Source: Moraxella canis
Lineage (GTDB): Bacteria; Pseudomonadota; Gammaproteobacteria; Pseudomonadales; Moraxellaceae
DNA: 64,000 nt
Assembly: GCF_002014965.1 (NCBI RefSeq)
Contig: NZ_MUXT01000001.1
Span: 38,127-102,126 of the forward strand
Direction of reading: 5' to 3'
A model generated the notes under the pieces. The model was not told the origin of the DNA and made no database searches. It saw only the letters and a program-made list of their open reading frames with translations. Position 1 is the stretch's first letter, and each line of letters opens with the position of its first letter. Made by a program: the position numbers and the translations under genes. This document shows, in pieces, positions 38,058-47,531 of the stretch.

Positions 38058-39656
38058 ATGACAAAAAGTTATGCGCTGTTATCTGTATCGGATAAGACGG
38101 ATATTGTTGAATTTGCCAAAGGTTTGGTAGAAACTGGTTTTGGCATCTTATCAACAGGCGGCACTTTTAAATTATTAAAAGACAATGGCATCGAAGCCAT
38201 TGAAGTGTCGGCACATACTGGTTTTCCCGAAATGATGGATGGTCGAGTTAAGACGCTGCATCCCAAAATTCATGGTGGTATTTTGGGTCGCCGTGGTACT
38301 GACGACGGCATCATGCAAGAGCATGGCATTGATCGCATTGATATTGTCGCCGTTAATTTATATCCTTTTGCAGCGACCGTTGCTAAGGCCGATGTCACCA
38401 TGCCCGATGCCATTGAAAATATTGACATCGGCGGTCCTGCCATGGTGCGCTCTGCTGCCAAAAACCACGCCCATGTTGGCATCATCACCAGCCCAAATGA
38501 TTATCAAACAGTCCTAGATGAGCTAAAATCTCATGGTGCACTCAGCCACAGCACGCGTTTTGATTTGGCTGTCAAAGCCTTTGAACACACCGCCGCTTAT
38601 GATGGCATGATTGCCAGTTGGCTTGGTGCGCGCCTGCCTAAAGATGACAGCGCTACCCCAAGTGATGATGCGACCGCAACCACCATCTTCCCGCGCACGT
38701 TTAATAGTCAATTCACCAAAGCCCAAGATCTAAGATACGGCGAAAACCCGCATCAATCCGCAGCGTTTTATGTTGAAAGCGGCTCAAAAGAAGCATCGGT
38801 GGCGACTGCACGCCAGCTACAAGGCAAAGAGCTGTCTTATAATAACATCGCTGATACCGATGCTGCGCTTGAGTGTGTCAAATCATTTGCCAAGCCTGCT
38901 TGCGTCATCGTAAAACACGCCAACCCTTGTGGTGTCGCTGTTTCTTTAGATGGTATTTTAGAAGCTTATAATTTGGCTTATGCGACTGACCCTGAGTCTG
39001 CGTTCGGCGGTATCATTGCCTTCAACCGTCCGCTTGATGTTGATACAGCGCGCGCCATCGTTGAGCGTCAATTTGTCGAAGTCATCATCGCACCAAGTAT
39101 CGAAGATGGCGTTTTGGAAGTGACTGGCGCGAAGAAAAATGTACGCGTGCTGGTTTGTGGTGAGCTGCCAAGCATCACTGAGCGCGCCGCCCAGTTTGAT
39201 TTTAAACGTGTCAATGGCGGTCTGCTTGTCCAAGACCAAGACCTTGGTATGGTGGATAAAGCCGATCTAAAAGTCGTCACCGATCGCGCACCATCAGATG
39301 AAGAGCTTGATGATCTGATCTTTGCTTGGAAGGTCGCCAAATATGTCAAATCAAACGCCATTGTCTATGCCAAAAATCGCCAAACCATCGGTGTTGGCGC
39401 AGGTCAGATGAGCCGCGTAAACTCTGCACGCATTGCCGCGATCAAGGCCGAGCACGCAGGCTTAATCGTGGAAGGGGCAGTGATGGCATCTGATGCTTTC
39501 TTCCCATTCCGTGATGGTATCGACAATGCGGCAGCAGCAGGCATCAAGTGCATCATTCAACCTGGTGGCTCGATGCGCGATGAAGAAGTGATCGCTGCTG
39601 CCAATGAGCATGGTATCGCCATGGTCTTTACCGGTATGCGTCACTTCCGCCATTGA
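38058..39656 (+). CDS. purH: Bifunctional AICAR transformylase / IMP cyclohydrolase
   Basis: Catalyses the last two steps of IMP synthesis, 532 residues. The N-terminal MGS-like cyclohydrolase domain includes [17 protein letters not shown] and the [15 protein letters not shown] signature (about residues 60-75). The C-terminal transformylase has the [11 protein letters not shown] motif with the catalytic Lys-His and ends with [19 protein letters not shown]. The ATG at 38058 has GGTGAG 6 bases upstream; a GTG two codons earlier is the alternative. It is a single gene with promoter and terminator of its own; purB lies 19 kb away. Confidence 0.98.
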   Translation: MTKSYALLSVSDKTDIVEFAKGLVETGFGILSTGGTFKLLKDNGIEAIEVSAHTGFPEMMDGRVKTLHPKIHGGILGRRGTDDGIMQEHGIDRIDIVAVNLYPFAATVAKADVTMPDAIENIDIGGPAMVRSAAKNHAHVGIITSPNDYQTVLDELKSHGALSHSTRFDLAVKAFEHTAAYDGMIASWLGARLPKDDSATPSDDATATTIFPRTFNSQFTKAQDLRYGENPHQSAAFYVESGSKEASVATARQLQGKELSYNNIADTDAALECVKSFAKPACVIVKHANPCGVAVSLDGILEAYNLAYATDPESAFGGIIAFNRPLDVDTARAIVERQFVEVIIAPSIEDGVLEVTGAKKNVRVLVCGELPSITERAAQFDFKRVNGGLLVQDQDLGMVDKADLKVVTDRAPSDEELDDLIFAWKVAKYVKSNAIVYAKNRQTIGVGAGQMSRVNSARIAAIKAEHAGLIVEGAVMASDAFFPFRDGIDNAAAAGIKCIIQPGGSMRDEEVIAAANEHGIAMVFTGMRHFRH

Positions 39657-39695
39657 TTGTATGGTGTTTAATAGTGTAACTTAATAAAAATCCTC

Positions 39696-39730
39696 AAAAG
39701 CGGTGCTAATATTTAGCACCGCTTTTATTT
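39696..39730 (+). terminator. Terminator of purH
   Basis: AAAAGCGGTGCTA (39696-39708) and TAGCACCGCTTTT (39714-39726) form a 13-bp stem with a 5-base loop, followed by a T-rich tail. Confidence 0.9.
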
Positions 39731-39935
39731 TCATCATTAAAACTATGGGAATTTCCGATAAATTAATTTTATTTTTAAATAAATTTATAATTAATAACAA
39801 ATGGTTTTTTATCATTAAGTCTTGGCAATGATTTTTCATTAGACAGATCCGGTCTTTTTACTTATGATAAAAGAATAAAAGTGCACAATAATTCACTTAA
39901 TAATCTATCATATAAAAGTCATGCAAAGGAATGTT

Positions 39936-40739
39936 ATGAGTCAACACACACGCTATCAGGCTCGTATGCCGGATGAATTTGGTGTCATTCACTACAGTGA
40001 TGAAGAGCATCGGATTTGGCAAGATTTATTTACCAGACATCAGCACAGCATCCAAAATCGCGCCTGCCAAGATTATCTGGATGGGCTTGATGAATTGTCT
40101 TTGTGTGCTCAAAAAATCCCTCAGCTCAATGACATTGATCAAGTCCTACAAAAGCACACAGGATTTGCGACCGCTATAGTGCCTGCTTTGATTTCTTTTG
40201 CTAAGTTTTTTGAGCTGTTAGCCGCGCAAAAATTTCCGGTGGCGACCTTCATTCGCTCTCGTGAAGATTTTGATTATATCCAAGAGCCGGATATTTTTCA
40301 TGAAGTTGTCGGACATTGCCCTTTACTCACCCACCCTGCTTTTGCTAGATTTACCCATACTTATGGAAAACTTGGCAAAAAAGCCGATCAAAAGACGCGT
40401 GGTTTTTTGGCGCGCTTATATTGGTTTACGATGGAATTCGGGCTGATGGAAACAAAGCAAGGTCTGCGCATCTACGGCGGCGGTATTCTAAGCTCGCCCA
40501 AAGAGACCCTATACGCCTTAAGCGATGCGCCAGAATATCGAGAATTTCGGCTCAATGATGTGCTTCGTACACCATATCGCATTGATAAGCTGCAGCCCAT
40601 TTATTATGTCATCAAAAACCCTGATGAGCTTTTTTATTTGGATGAAAATCAGCTACTATCCGCCATCGAGACAGCCAAAATCGATGGTATGTATCCGATG
40701 CATCCAAGCTTAATGGACAATGGATCACCCAACACTTAA
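39936..40739 (+). CDS. phhA: Phenylalanine 4-monooxygenase
   Basis: Iron- and tetrahydrobiopterin-dependent aromatic amino acid hydroxylase that converts phenylalanine to tyrosine, 267 residues as in Pseudomonas PhhA. The iron ligands are H122 and H127 in FHEVVGHCPLL and E167 in LYWFTMEFGL. The pterin-site blocks PDIFHEVVGHCP and IYGGGILSS are intact. AAAGGA lies 5 bases before the ATG at 39936; the ATG at 39921 includes the ribosome site and is rejected. The pterin recycling gene phhB follows 9 bases after the stop, forming the classical phhAB operon. The upstream 279 bases are AT-rich with no gene. Confidence 0.96.
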   Translation: MSQHTRYQARMPDEFGVIHYSDEEHRIWQDLFTRHQHSIQNRACQDYLDGLDELSLCAQKIPQLNDIDQVLQKHTGFATAIVPALISFAKFFELLAAQKFPVATFIRSREDFDYIQEPDIFHEVVGHCPLLTHPAFARFTHTYGKLGKKADQKTRGFLARLYWFTMEFGLMETKQGLRIYGGGILSSPKETLYALSDAPEYREFRLNDVLRTPYRIDKLQPIYYVIKNPDELFYLDENQLLSAIETAKIDGMYPMHPSLMDNGSPNT

Positions 40740-40748
40740 GGAGAAATG

Positions 40749-41087
40749 ATGTCAACATCACTAAAAAATCAGACCTGCCAAGCCTGCAGTGTCGGCGCGC
40801 CACTCATACAACCAGAAGCATACCAAAGCTTTCTCGATCAGTTATCAGACTGGCATATCATCACTGTTGATCATATTGATCGGCTGACCAAAGTATATTC
40901 ATTTAAAAATTTTAAAAAAGCACTTGATTTTGCCAATCAAGTTGGCGAGATCGCCGAAGACGCAGGTCACCACCCTGCTTTACTTGTCGAATGGGGGCAG
41001 GTGACGGTGACGTGGTGGTCGCACGAAGCAGGCGGCTTACACCAAAATGACTTTATCATGGCGGCAAAAACCGATGCACTACTTTAG
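40749..41087 (+). CDS. phhB: Pterin-4a-carbinolamine dehydratase
   Basis: A 112-residue enzyme that dehydrates 4a-hydroxytetrahydrobiopterin after the PhhA reaction. Active-site histidines are in EDAGHHPALLVEWGQVTVTWWSH, the family signature. AGGAG lies 5 bases before the ATG at 40749; the ATG one codon upstream is too close. The N-terminus has two cysteines (TCQACS) not needed for activity. It is cotranscribed with phhA and ends on a strong terminator shared with the convergent ppiD gene. Confidence 0.95.
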   Translation: MSTSLKNQTCQACSVGAPLIQPEAYQSFLDQLSDWHIITVDHIDRLTKVYSFKNFKKALDFANQVGEIAEDAGHHPALLVEWGQVTVTWWSHEAGGLHQNDFIMAAKTDALL

Positions 41088-41099
41088 AATCGTATAAAG

Positions 41100-41123
41100 A
41101 AAAGCCCAAAATTTTGGGCTTTT
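41100..41123. terminator. Terminator between phhB and ppiD
   Basis: AAAAGCCCAAAA and TTTTGGGCTTTT form an almost loopless 12-bp palindrome with the central AAAATTTT as loop. It is usable from both strands. Confidence 0.8.
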
Positions 41124-41157
41124 ACTGATTCAATACAGCTTAAGCATGAAAGCTTGG

Positions 41158-43017
41158 TTAAAACTGCTGTGCCTTGAGCGCATCTTGGTTGATAACAAGC
41201 TCGCTGCTTTCACGCAAATAATGCACATAGTCCTCTAACTGATCGGCACCGACATTATCTCGGATCACCGCCACAGCACGCAGACGATCAGCATCTGACA
41301 GCTGAGATTCGCTGCTTTGATTCACCGGACCGCCCACAATGACGCTCGCACCTTCTTCGGTTTGTGTCGCCCAAACGTCATGACCCTCTGCGCTGCGATT
41401 TAGGAACAAACTGGCAAGCTCAAGCGGGCTTAATAAAGGACTCATGCGTGTCGCCAGACCAATATTGGCAGCGGTGGTCGTCAAAGCAGCCACGCCAGAA
41501 GTTTTAGCTTCATCGGCGACTCTTTGGGCATCTGCCATCGCAAGCTCAATGGCTTTTTGTTTGGCTAGCGTTTGTTTGATCTGTGCCTTGGCTTCCTCAA
41601 ATGTCAATGGGCGCTCTGCTTCATAATTCGTCGGCTGCACCCAAACATTTTTCTCACCCAAAGAAATATTTGGGCTTACGCCTTGATCTTGAATGGTGAA
41701 ATCGTCAAAAGCGGCGGCGATCACTGCCGGCTGTGGCAATGCTGTTGTATTATTGGTTTGTGGATAGGCGGTGATTTGCTTCACTTCCACACCAGCTTCT
41801 TTGGCAATATCAGCCACTCCCATGCCATCAGTTGCCATGGTGTTAATCCGAGCAGATAGATCTGCAAATGCTTGGTCGCGCTTAAGTTTGGCGGCTCTAT
41901 CCATCAATTGATCGCGCATACTGGCGATATTCGGCGCATTGTCGCTGACTTTAGTCACCTTAAAGATATGATAACCAAATCCTGTTTGGACAGGCTGACT
42001 GATCTGACCAACACCCAACCCTGACAAAGCCTGCTCAACCCCAGCGGCATGCTCTCCGAATACCGAAGGATTAAAGCTGCCAATCACACCACCATTTGAG
42101 CCACTTGGGTCATCAGAATGAACTTTGGCCAACGCCTCAAAAGACTCTCCAGCATCCAGTTTAGCTTGGATTTCAGCAGCACGCTTTTGAGCATCTGGAC
42201 CTGTCAATAAAATCTGTGCCAACTCCCGACCGTCTGTCATGCCATTTTCTCGAAGATAGGCGGCGTGCTGTGCGCTGATTTCTTGTTCGGTTGGCGTCTC
42301 AACATTCAACACATTTGGATCCAATTCAATGTAGCTTAGATCCACTGTCGCAGGCTTGATCAGCTTATCTTGGTGTTCATCAAAATAAGCTTGGATTTGC
42401 GCATCGCTGATTTGTACTTGATCCACATAATCCTGCCAATGATATCGATGCACCCAAACCTCGCGCGCCTCCAATTGTAAATCAATCAATTTTGAAACTT
42501 CACTGTTTGGATAAATTGCGGTGCCAACGATACTGGTAATCAGCTGGCGCAAACTTAATCGCAGTCGTTCAATGGCGAATAAAGCATCTTTGGTCAGACC
42601 ATTTTGCTGTAGATAAGCGGCAAAACGATCATTTGAAAACTGTCCATTATCATGAAAAACTTCATAGCTCTGCAAAATCTGCGTCAGCATCTCATCAGAA
42701 ACCGTCATGCCCAAATACGACGCCTGATTTTCAAGCAGTGCTTTATCAGTTAATCGCTTTAAGATCAGCTGCTGTAGTGCTTGCTCATTGATCAAACTGG
42801 CATCGATACCCTGCTCAATCAAGGCATTGCGCTCAGCATTGACCTCGGCTTGAAAAGTTGCGACATCCACCACTTGATCACCCACCTTAATCAGCTCATT
42901 TGGCTGAATCGATGGACCGCCAAACGTGCCCACGCCCAAAAAAGCCATTGGTATCAAAGTGCCTATCAAAACCAGCCGACCCGGCCAGCTTTTTAAGAAG
43001 TTGCGCATATTTTCCAT
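41158..43017 (-). CDS. ppiD: Periplasmic folding chaperone, SurA-N and parvulin domains
   Basis: A 619-residue inner-membrane-anchored chaperone. A single N-terminal helix (about residues 12-33, LVLIGTLIPMAFLGVGTF) is followed by a SurA-like N-terminal domain and a central parvulin domain (LAQILLTGPD to FGYHIFKVTKV). PpiD attends the SecYEG exit and helps newly exported proteins; activity of the parvulin domain is not certain from sequence. The MENMRNFLKSW opening resembles Acinetobacter PpiD, so the ATG at 43017 is kept. The HU gene lies upstream on the same strand, as in many proteobacteria (hupB-ppiD), separated by a terminator. Confidence 0.9.
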   Translation of the reverse strand: MENMRNFLKSWPGRLVLIGTLIPMAFLGVGTFGGPSIQPNELIKVGDQVVDVATFQAEVNAERNALIEQGIDASLINEQALQQLILKRLTDKALLENQASYLGMTVSDEMLTQILQSYEVFHDNGQFSNDRFAAYLQQNGLTKDALFAIERLRLSLRQLITSIVGTAIYPNSEVSKLIDLQLEAREVWVHRYHWQDYVDQVQISDAQIQAYFDEHQDKLIKPATVDLSYIELDPNVLNVETPTEQEISAQHAAYLRENGMTDGRELAQILLTGPDAQKRAAEIQAKLDAGESFEALAKVHSDDPSGSNGGVIGSFNPSVFGEHAAGVEQALSGLGVGQISQPVQTGFGYHIFKVTKVSDNAPNIASMRDQLMDRAAKLKRDQAFADLSARINTMATDGMGVADIAKEAGVEVKQITAYPQTNNTTALPQPAVIAAAFDDFTIQDQGVSPNISLGEKNVWVQPTNYEAERPLTFEEAKAQIKQTLAKQKAIELAMADAQRVADEAKTSGVAALTTTAANIGLATRMSPLLSPLELASLFLNRSAEGHDVWATQTEEGASVIVGGPVNQSSESQLSDADRLRAVAVIRDNVGADQLEDYVHYLRESSELVINQDALKAQQF

Positions 43018-43181
43018 AGGTTTGCTATACTCTACAAATCAGTCGGTGTTACAAATAAAATAGTGACAATAAAACTTACATATCATACGCTAATTTATAA
43101 GATTTCTCAAAACACTTTTTGTAATCCAAGATGAGCTTTTTATTTGGGTTATTTATTTAAATATCTTTTATGCTTGACATA

Positions 43182-43212
43182 AAAAAAGCCGCCCAAATAG
43201 AGCAGCTTTTTT
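43182..43212 (-). terminator. Terminator of hupB
   Basis: On the minus strand AAAAAAGCTGCTC and GGGCGGCTTTTTT form a 13-bp stem with two G-T wobbles and a 5-base loop, followed by a T-run. Confidence 0.82.
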
Positions 43213-43231
43213 ATTTCATCACTTAAGTCAA

Positions 43232-43504
43232 TCAGTTCACTGATTCTTTTAGACCTTTACCTGCTTTAAAGCTAGGTACTTTGCTGGCTGCGATTTGGAT
43301 CTCTTCGCCAGTTTTTGGGTTACGGCCTACGCGAGCAGCACGCTCTTTGACACTGAAAGTACCAAAGCCAACCAATACAACGTCATCACCACGCTGTAAT
43401 GCGCCTTGAACGCTTTCAGTAAAAGCACTAACCGCTTTGGCAGCTTGCTCTTTGGTTAGGCCAGCACTTTGTGCAATGCTATCTACCAATTCAGACTTAT
43501 TCAT
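43232..43504 (-). CDS. hupB: HU family DNA-binding protein
   Basis: A 90-residue nucleoid protein. The sequence [20 protein letters not shown] starts the dimerisation helices, and the conserved arm has [23 protein letters not shown], matching HU-beta. It bends DNA non-specifically. An AAGAGGATATCTT site precedes the start. The near-consensus promoter is at 43581-43609. The gene is upstream of ppiD on the same strand, with its own terminator in between. Confidence 0.96.
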   Translation of the reverse strand: MNKSELVDSIAQSAGLTKEQAAKAVSAFTESVQGALQRGDDVVLVGFGTFSVKERAARVGRNPKTGEEIQIAASKVPSFKAGKGLKESVN

Positions 43505-43580
43505 AAGATATCCTCTTTACAATGAATGAAACTTTTTCAAATGATTCTGCTAAGTTACCAAAGCATCTTTATAACAACGC

Positions 43581-43609
43581 ATTTTAAAAGCATCCCCGAG
43601 CTTTTACAA
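43581..43609 (-). promoter_or_regulatory. Sigma70 promoter of hupB
   Basis: On the minus strand TTGTAA (43604-43609) and TAAAAT (43581-43586) are separated by 17 bases, 77 bases before the HU start. Confidence 0.65.
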
Positions 43610-43830
43610 GTGCTAAATACAAAATTTTGCAGAAAAATTGCAAAAATTTTATGGTTTAATACCCAAACCTAACAAAAATTTATAAATATCAGGCAAAATC
43701 GTGCAAAGCCATGGCTACCTTTATAACAAGCACAGTAACAATAAGCAAGTAAAATTACATATTTTTATGTAAAAGCTGTAAAAAAATGCTATTTTTATGC
43801 CCAAATATGCAGTAATATGAACAAAATTTA

Positions 43831-43977
43831 TTGATCACACCAGGCTTTCATTCAGGTTTTGGCTTAGCGGTAACATTTGCAATATTGACACCCACTCCAA
43901 GCGTCGGTATCTTAAAGCTTGAAAATCTAGGGCAGCGCATCGGCTTTGATGATATTTTTGATCTATTCGACTGGTAA
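43831..43977 (+). pseudogene. Possible gene remnant or short ORF in the hupB-SCP2 gap
   Basis: The 513-base gap 43505-44017 is AT-rich except for its right part. There a 48-codon frame from TTG 43831 to TAA 43977 encodes a hydrophobic opening (GFHSGFGLAVTFAILTPTP) followed by a C-terminus-like SVGILKLENLGQRIGFDDIF. Codon use looks like that of the neighbours, in contrast to the flanks, but no ATG or ribosome site is present. It may be the 3' remnant of a membrane-protein gene. The overlapping minus-strand frame (43848-44045) has a less natural composition. Confidence 0.35.
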
Positions 43978-44017
43978 TGTGCGATTAAAATTAGAGTTAT
44001 TATTTTAGGAAAATCCA

Positions 44018-44695
44018 ATGACAACCGAGAATTCAAATACAGCAAACACTCATTCTAGCGGAGGCATCGTCTCAAAAAGCCTGCTGAGCATTGTATTAAT
44101 TTTTGTTGAGTCTGCACTGACATTAATGTTACGCTTTGATCCAAAATTACGCCAATTGGCTTATCCGCTTGCCAAGGCAGGTACAGTTGTCTGCATTCGC
44201 TCGTATTTACCTCACATCACCATTTATGCCACCTTTGGTTATCGGGGGATTTTATTAGACAGCGAATTACCCGAAGATAAACCTGCAGCTGACGTCACCA
44301 TCAATGGTTATAGCTTTCAGCTGATCAATGCCTTAATCAATCACAATCCTGATCATGTCGATGCCCTGCAAATTCGTGGCGATGCAGCATTGGTCGAAAA
44401 TCTAAAAGCGTTGATGGTGCGCATGGGCATTGGCGGTGCAATTCATAATGCCTTAGCCAAATTCACAGGCGGCAACAAACAAAAACCCACCCCCGAAGAA
44501 AAAGCGGAAAAAATTGCCAATTATCAATTAAAAATCAATGAGCAAGCTGAGCGTATTGATGCGTTATCTATGGAAAATAAACGCTTAGCCATACAGTTAG
44601 CTGAACAAAAAAGCAAAAATAAATCCACATTCATTGCCATGATCGTTGCGATCGTTGTAGCGGTGGTGAGTATCGTTGCCCATTTTTTCATTTAA
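44018..44695 (+). CDS. SCP2-domain protein with C-terminal coiled coil and membrane anchor
   Basis: A 225-residue protein resembling UbiJ in layout: an SCP2-like domain at about residues 25-150 (KLRQLAYPLAKAGTVVCIRS, ALQIRGDAALVENLKALM), a coiled-coil stretch (EEKAEKIANYQLKINEQAER and onward) and, unlike UbiJ, a final hydrophobic helix TFIAMIVAIVVAVVSIVAHFF ending at the C-terminus. A role in lipid or quinone handling at the membrane is inferred from the fold. A TTTAGGAAAATCC ribosome site is adequate. The gene is next to iscR but has its own transcription signals. Confidence 0.78.
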   Translation: MTTENSNTANTHSSGGIVSKSLLSIVLIFVESALTLMLRFDPKLRQLAYPLAKAGTVVCIRSYLPHITIYATFGYRGILLDSELPEDKPAADVTINGYSFQLINALINHNPDHVDALQIRGDAALVENLKALMVRMGIGGAIHNALAKFTGGNKQKPTPEEKAEKIANYQLKINEQAERIDALSMENKRLAIQLAEQKSKNKSTFIAMIVAIVVAVVSIVAHFFI

Positions 44696-44742
44696 CCTGA
44701 TCGGCTTAGTTTTTGTTATAATATAGCAAATTGAGTAAAATC

Positions 44743-44776
44743 AATCCATTGGATTAAAATATCTGATGGATTTTTT
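44743..44776 (+). terminator. Weak hairpin after the SCP2 gene
   Basis: AATCCAT (44743-44749) pairs with ATGGATT (44766-44772), followed by TTTT. A smaller alternative stem, AATCC with GGATT, overlaps the left arm. It could end the SCP2 transcript. Confidence 0.4.
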
Positions 44777-44788
44777 ATTGCTTTAATC

Positions 44789-44817
44789 TTGACCTATTTA
44801 CTCGGAATTATTATAAT
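44789..44817 (+). promoter_or_regulatory. isc operon promoter with candidate IscR site
   Basis: TTGACC (44789-44794) and TATAAT (44812-44817) have a 17-base spacer. The stretch starting with the -35, TTGACCTATTTACTCGG, resembles the type 1 IscR sites found over iscR promoters of gammaproteobacteria. A second extended -10, TGTTATAAT, lies at 44714-44722. Confidence 0.6.
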
Positions 44818-44889
44818 ACTGCCATTCACCACCCAAATTCTGATGCATGATTGTATGGATCAGAATTAGGCAATTATGGAAGTATTCAA

Positions 44890-45396
44890 ATGCGTTTAAC
44901 AACTCGTGGACGGTATGCCGTCACTGCCTTATTGGATTTGGCTGTCCAAGAGAGTCGCCATCAAGGCGCAGTGTCTTTATCAGACATTGCCAAACGCCAA
45001 TCCATCTCCATATCTTATTTAGAGCAGCTGTTTTCAAAGTTGCGCAAAAAAGGGTTGGTTAATAGTACTCGTGGTGCTTCAGGCGGCTATCATCTAGCAA
45101 AACCGCTTGAAGATATTGATATTATGAGTATTATTACTGCAGTCGACGAAAGCATCAATGCCACTCAGTGTGGCGGTAAAGGCGACTGTCATGATGGTGC
45201 GATGTGCTTAACTCATGATTTATGGCATAATTTATCCAATCATATTGAAACGTATCTAAGAAAAGTGACGCTCGCTCAACTCTTAGAAACCAAAAACACT
45301 CAAGCCATTGCAGACATTCAGGTGAATCGCATGAATGGCTATGAAAAAGACAAATCACAAATCACAACAATTAATTTAATCGGGAATCCAGCATGA
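44890..45396 (+). CDS. iscR: Fe-S cluster-sensing regulator IscR
   Basis: Rrf2-family repressor of the isc operon, 168 residues. The winged HTH occupies the N-terminal half ([19 protein letters not shown]). The [2Fe-2S] ligands are C94, C100 and C106 plus H109 in [19 protein letters not shown], the E. coli pattern. The start at 44890 is the canonical [10 protein letters not shown] opening; an in-frame longer reading adds 13 unrelated residues. The stop overlaps the iscS start (ATGA). Autoregulation by its own cluster is expected from the promoter site at 44789. Confidence 0.97.
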   Translation: MRLTTRGRYAVTALLDLAVQESRHQGAVSLSDIAKRQSISISYLEQLFSKLRKKGLVNSTRGASGGYHLAKPLEDIDIMSIITAVDESINATQCGGKGDCHDGAMCLTHDLWHNLSNHIETYLRKVTLAQLLETKNTQAIADIQVNRMNGYEKDKSQITTINLIGNPA

Positions 45397-46616
45397 GCCA
45401 GACTTCATTGATATATTTAGATTATGCCGCTACCACACCTGTCGCTAAGGAAGTAGCAGACAAAATGGTTAAGTACCTTACTTTTGATGGTACTTTTGGT
45501 AACCCTGCTTCACGCTCGCACGGTTTTGGCTGGCAAGCAGAAGAAGCGGTTGAAAACGCACGCTTACAAATCGCCGAAACCGTTGGCGCTGACCCAAGAG
45601 AGATTGTGTTTACTTCAGGTGCGACCGAGTCGGATAACTTGGCGATCAAAGGCGTGGCACATTTTTATGAAGGTCGTGGCAAGCACATCATCACCAGTAA
45701 GATTGAGCATAAAGCAGTGCTAGATACCTGCCGTCAGCTTGAGCAAGAAGGCTTTGAGATCACGTATCTTGAGCCTGAAGCAGGCACAGGCTTGATCCAC
45801 CCTGAGCAAGTTGAGCAGGCGCTGCGTGATGACACCATTTTGGTGAGTCTGATGGCGGTCAATAATGAGCTTGGTACCATCACCGATATCGCTGGCATTG
45901 GCGAGATCACGCGCGCAAAAGGTGTGCTATTTCATGTGGACGCTGCCCAAGCGGTCGGCAAAATCAAGATCAACCTAGGCGAGCTAAAAGTGGATCTGAT
46001 GAGCTTTAGCGGTCACAAAATCTACGGACCAAAAGGCATCGGCGCTCTGTATGTCGGTCGTAAGCCGCGCGTTCGCATCAAGGCTGAACAGCACGGCGGC
46101 GGTCATGAGCGTGGTATGCGCTCAGGTACATTAGCGACTCATCAAATCGTTGGTATGGGAGAGGCATTTGCTCTGTCTGTACAGCGTTTTGATGAAGACC
46201 AGGCGCATATCAAGGCGCTGCGTGACAAGCTTTGGAATGGCTTACAAGACATCGAAGAAGTTTACTTAAATGGCTCAATTGAACACGGTGTACCCAATGT
46301 CCTAAATGTCAGCTTTAACTTCGTTGAAGGCGAAAGCTTGATGATGAGCCTTAAAGACTTGGCAGTGTCTTCAGGTTCAGCCTGCACCTCAGCCACCCTT
46401 GAGCCTTCGTATGTGCTGCGTGCGATTGGACGCCCTGATGAGCTGGCTCATTCATCGATTCGTTTTAGCTTTGGTCGCTATACGACCGAGGCAGACATTG
46501 ACTTGGTATTGACCCAAATTCACGAAGCCGTGGATAAGCTGCGCGAATTATCACCGCTTTGGGATATGTTCAAAGAAGGGATTGATCTAAATACCGTAGA
46601 ATGGCAAGAACACTAA
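45393..46616 (+). CDS. iscS: Cysteine desulfurase IscS
   Basis: PLP-dependent enzyme that takes sulfur from cysteine for Fe-S clusters and tRNA thiolation, 407 residues. The PLP lysine lies in [17 protein letters not shown], the catalytic mobile-loop cysteine in [17 protein letters not shown], and the opening is [12 protein letters not shown]. It overlaps iscR by 4 bases. The 120-base gap to iscU holds no recognised gene. Confidence 0.97.
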   Translation: MSQTSLIYLDYAATTPVAKEVADKMVKYLTFDGTFGNPASRSHGFGWQAEEAVENARLQIAETVGADPREIVFTSGATESDNLAIKGVAHFYEGRGKHIITSKIEHKAVLDTCRQLEQEGFEITYLEPEAGTGLIHPEQVEQALRDDTILVSLMAVNNELGTITDIAGIGEITRAKGVLFHVDAAQAVGKIKINLGELKVDLMSFSGHKIYGPKGIGALYVGRKPRVRIKAEQHGGGHERGMRSGTLATHQIVGMGEAFALSVQRFDEDQAHIKALRDKLWNGLQDIEEVYLNGSIEHGVPNVLNVSFNFVEGESLMMSLKDLAVSSGSACTSATLEPSYVLRAIGRPDELAHSSIRFSFGRYTTEADIDLVLTQIHEAVDKLRELSPLWDMFKEGIDLNTVEWQEH

Positions 46617-46736
46617 GATAACGGCTGGCTGGGCGGATTAAAGGATAGACGCTCAGCTGATACAAGCTTAATTTCGACATAAAATCCAGCAGACGCAAGG
46701 TTTTATGCATGAACCTAACTTTTAAGAGAGAAATTT

Positions 46737-47120
46737 ATGGCATATTCAGACAAAGTCATCGATCATTATGAAAATCCACGCAATGTGGGCAATTTAGATA
46801 AAGCCGCTAAAAATGTCGGTACTGGTATGGTAGGCGCGCCTGCGTGTGGCGATGTGATGCGCCTACAAATTCAAGTCAGCGATGATGGCATCATCGAAGA
46901 TGCGAAATTTAAAACCTATGGCTGCGGCTCTGCGATCGCTTCAAGCTCATTGGTTACCGAATGGCTCAAAGGCAAGACACTGGATCAAGCCGCTGCCATC
47001 AAGAATAAAGACATCGCCGAAGAGCTTGCTCTGCCACCTGTTAAGGTGCACTGCTCTGTTTTGGCAGAAGATGCCATCAAGGCAGCCATTGAAGATTATC
47101 AAACCAAAGCGCAAGCATAA
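46737..47120 (+). CDS. iscU: Fe-S cluster scaffold IscU
   Basis: A 127-residue scaffold on which IscS assembles [2Fe-2S] clusters. The three conserved cysteines are C37 (GAPACGDVM), C63 (TYGCGSAIASSS) and C106 (VHCSVLAEDA), and the LPPVKVHC motif recognised by HscA is present as ALPPVKVHC. A GAGAG-type ribosome site precedes the ATG. It is third in the isc operon. Confidence 0.97.
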   Translation: MAYSDKVIDHYENPRNVGNLDKAAKNVGTGMVGAPACGDVMRLQIQVSDDGIIEDAKFKTYGCGSAIASSSLVTEWLKGKTLDQAAAIKNKDIAEELALPPVKVHCSVLAEDAIKAAIEDYQTKAQA

Positions 47121-47184
47121 TTTGTTTGATTGTATTGAATTTAATTGAGCAAACTTGCCAATTTTGGTTAATTAAGGAGTAACT

Positions 47185-47505
47185 ATGATCAGTTTAACCA
47201 CACGCGCCGCACAACATGTCAAGGATTTCCTTGAAAATCGTGGCAGCGGCGTGGGCATCCGAGTCGGTGTGCGTACGGCAGGATGTTCTGGTCTTGCTTA
47301 TGTACTTGAGTTTGTTGATGATCCAAACGGTACCGATGAGCGTTTTGAATCTCAAGGCGTTTCGGTATTCGTTGACCCAAAAAGCTTGGTATATTTAAAT
47401 GGGCTACAAATGGACTATGTGACAGAAGGTCTCAATTCTGGCTTTAAGTTCACCAATCCCAATCAAACGGGCGAATGCGGCTGCGGCGAGTCATTCACCG
47501 TTTGA
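47185..47505 (+). CDS. iscA: A-type Fe-S carrier IscA
   Basis: A 106-residue carrier that receives clusters from the scaffold and passes them to apo-proteins. The A-type cysteines are C34 (TAGCSGLAY) and the CGCG pair near the C-terminus (GECGCGESF). AAGGAG lies 6 bases before the ATG. The stop is 26 bases before hscB. Confidence 0.96.
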   Translation: MISLTTRAAQHVKDFLENRGSGVGIRVGVRTAGCSGLAYVLEFVDDPNGTDERFESQGVSVFVDPKSLVYLNGLQMDYVTEGLNSGFKFTNPNQTGECGCGESFTV

Positions 47506-47531
47506 CCGCCAATCTTGATAAGGAGCTTATG

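Noticed and set aside
39657..39935. Regulatory site for the phhAB operon in its AT-rich upstream region
   Set aside because: No TyrR-like TGTAAA-N6-TTTACA palindrome or clear promoter was found; only a weak GAC/GTC hairpin near 39840 is present.
43848..44045. A 65-codon minus-strand ORF across the SCP2 gene start
   Set aside because: Its composition is unnatural, it covers the SCP2 ribosome site and start, and the plus-strand frame through the same bases is a better coding candidate.
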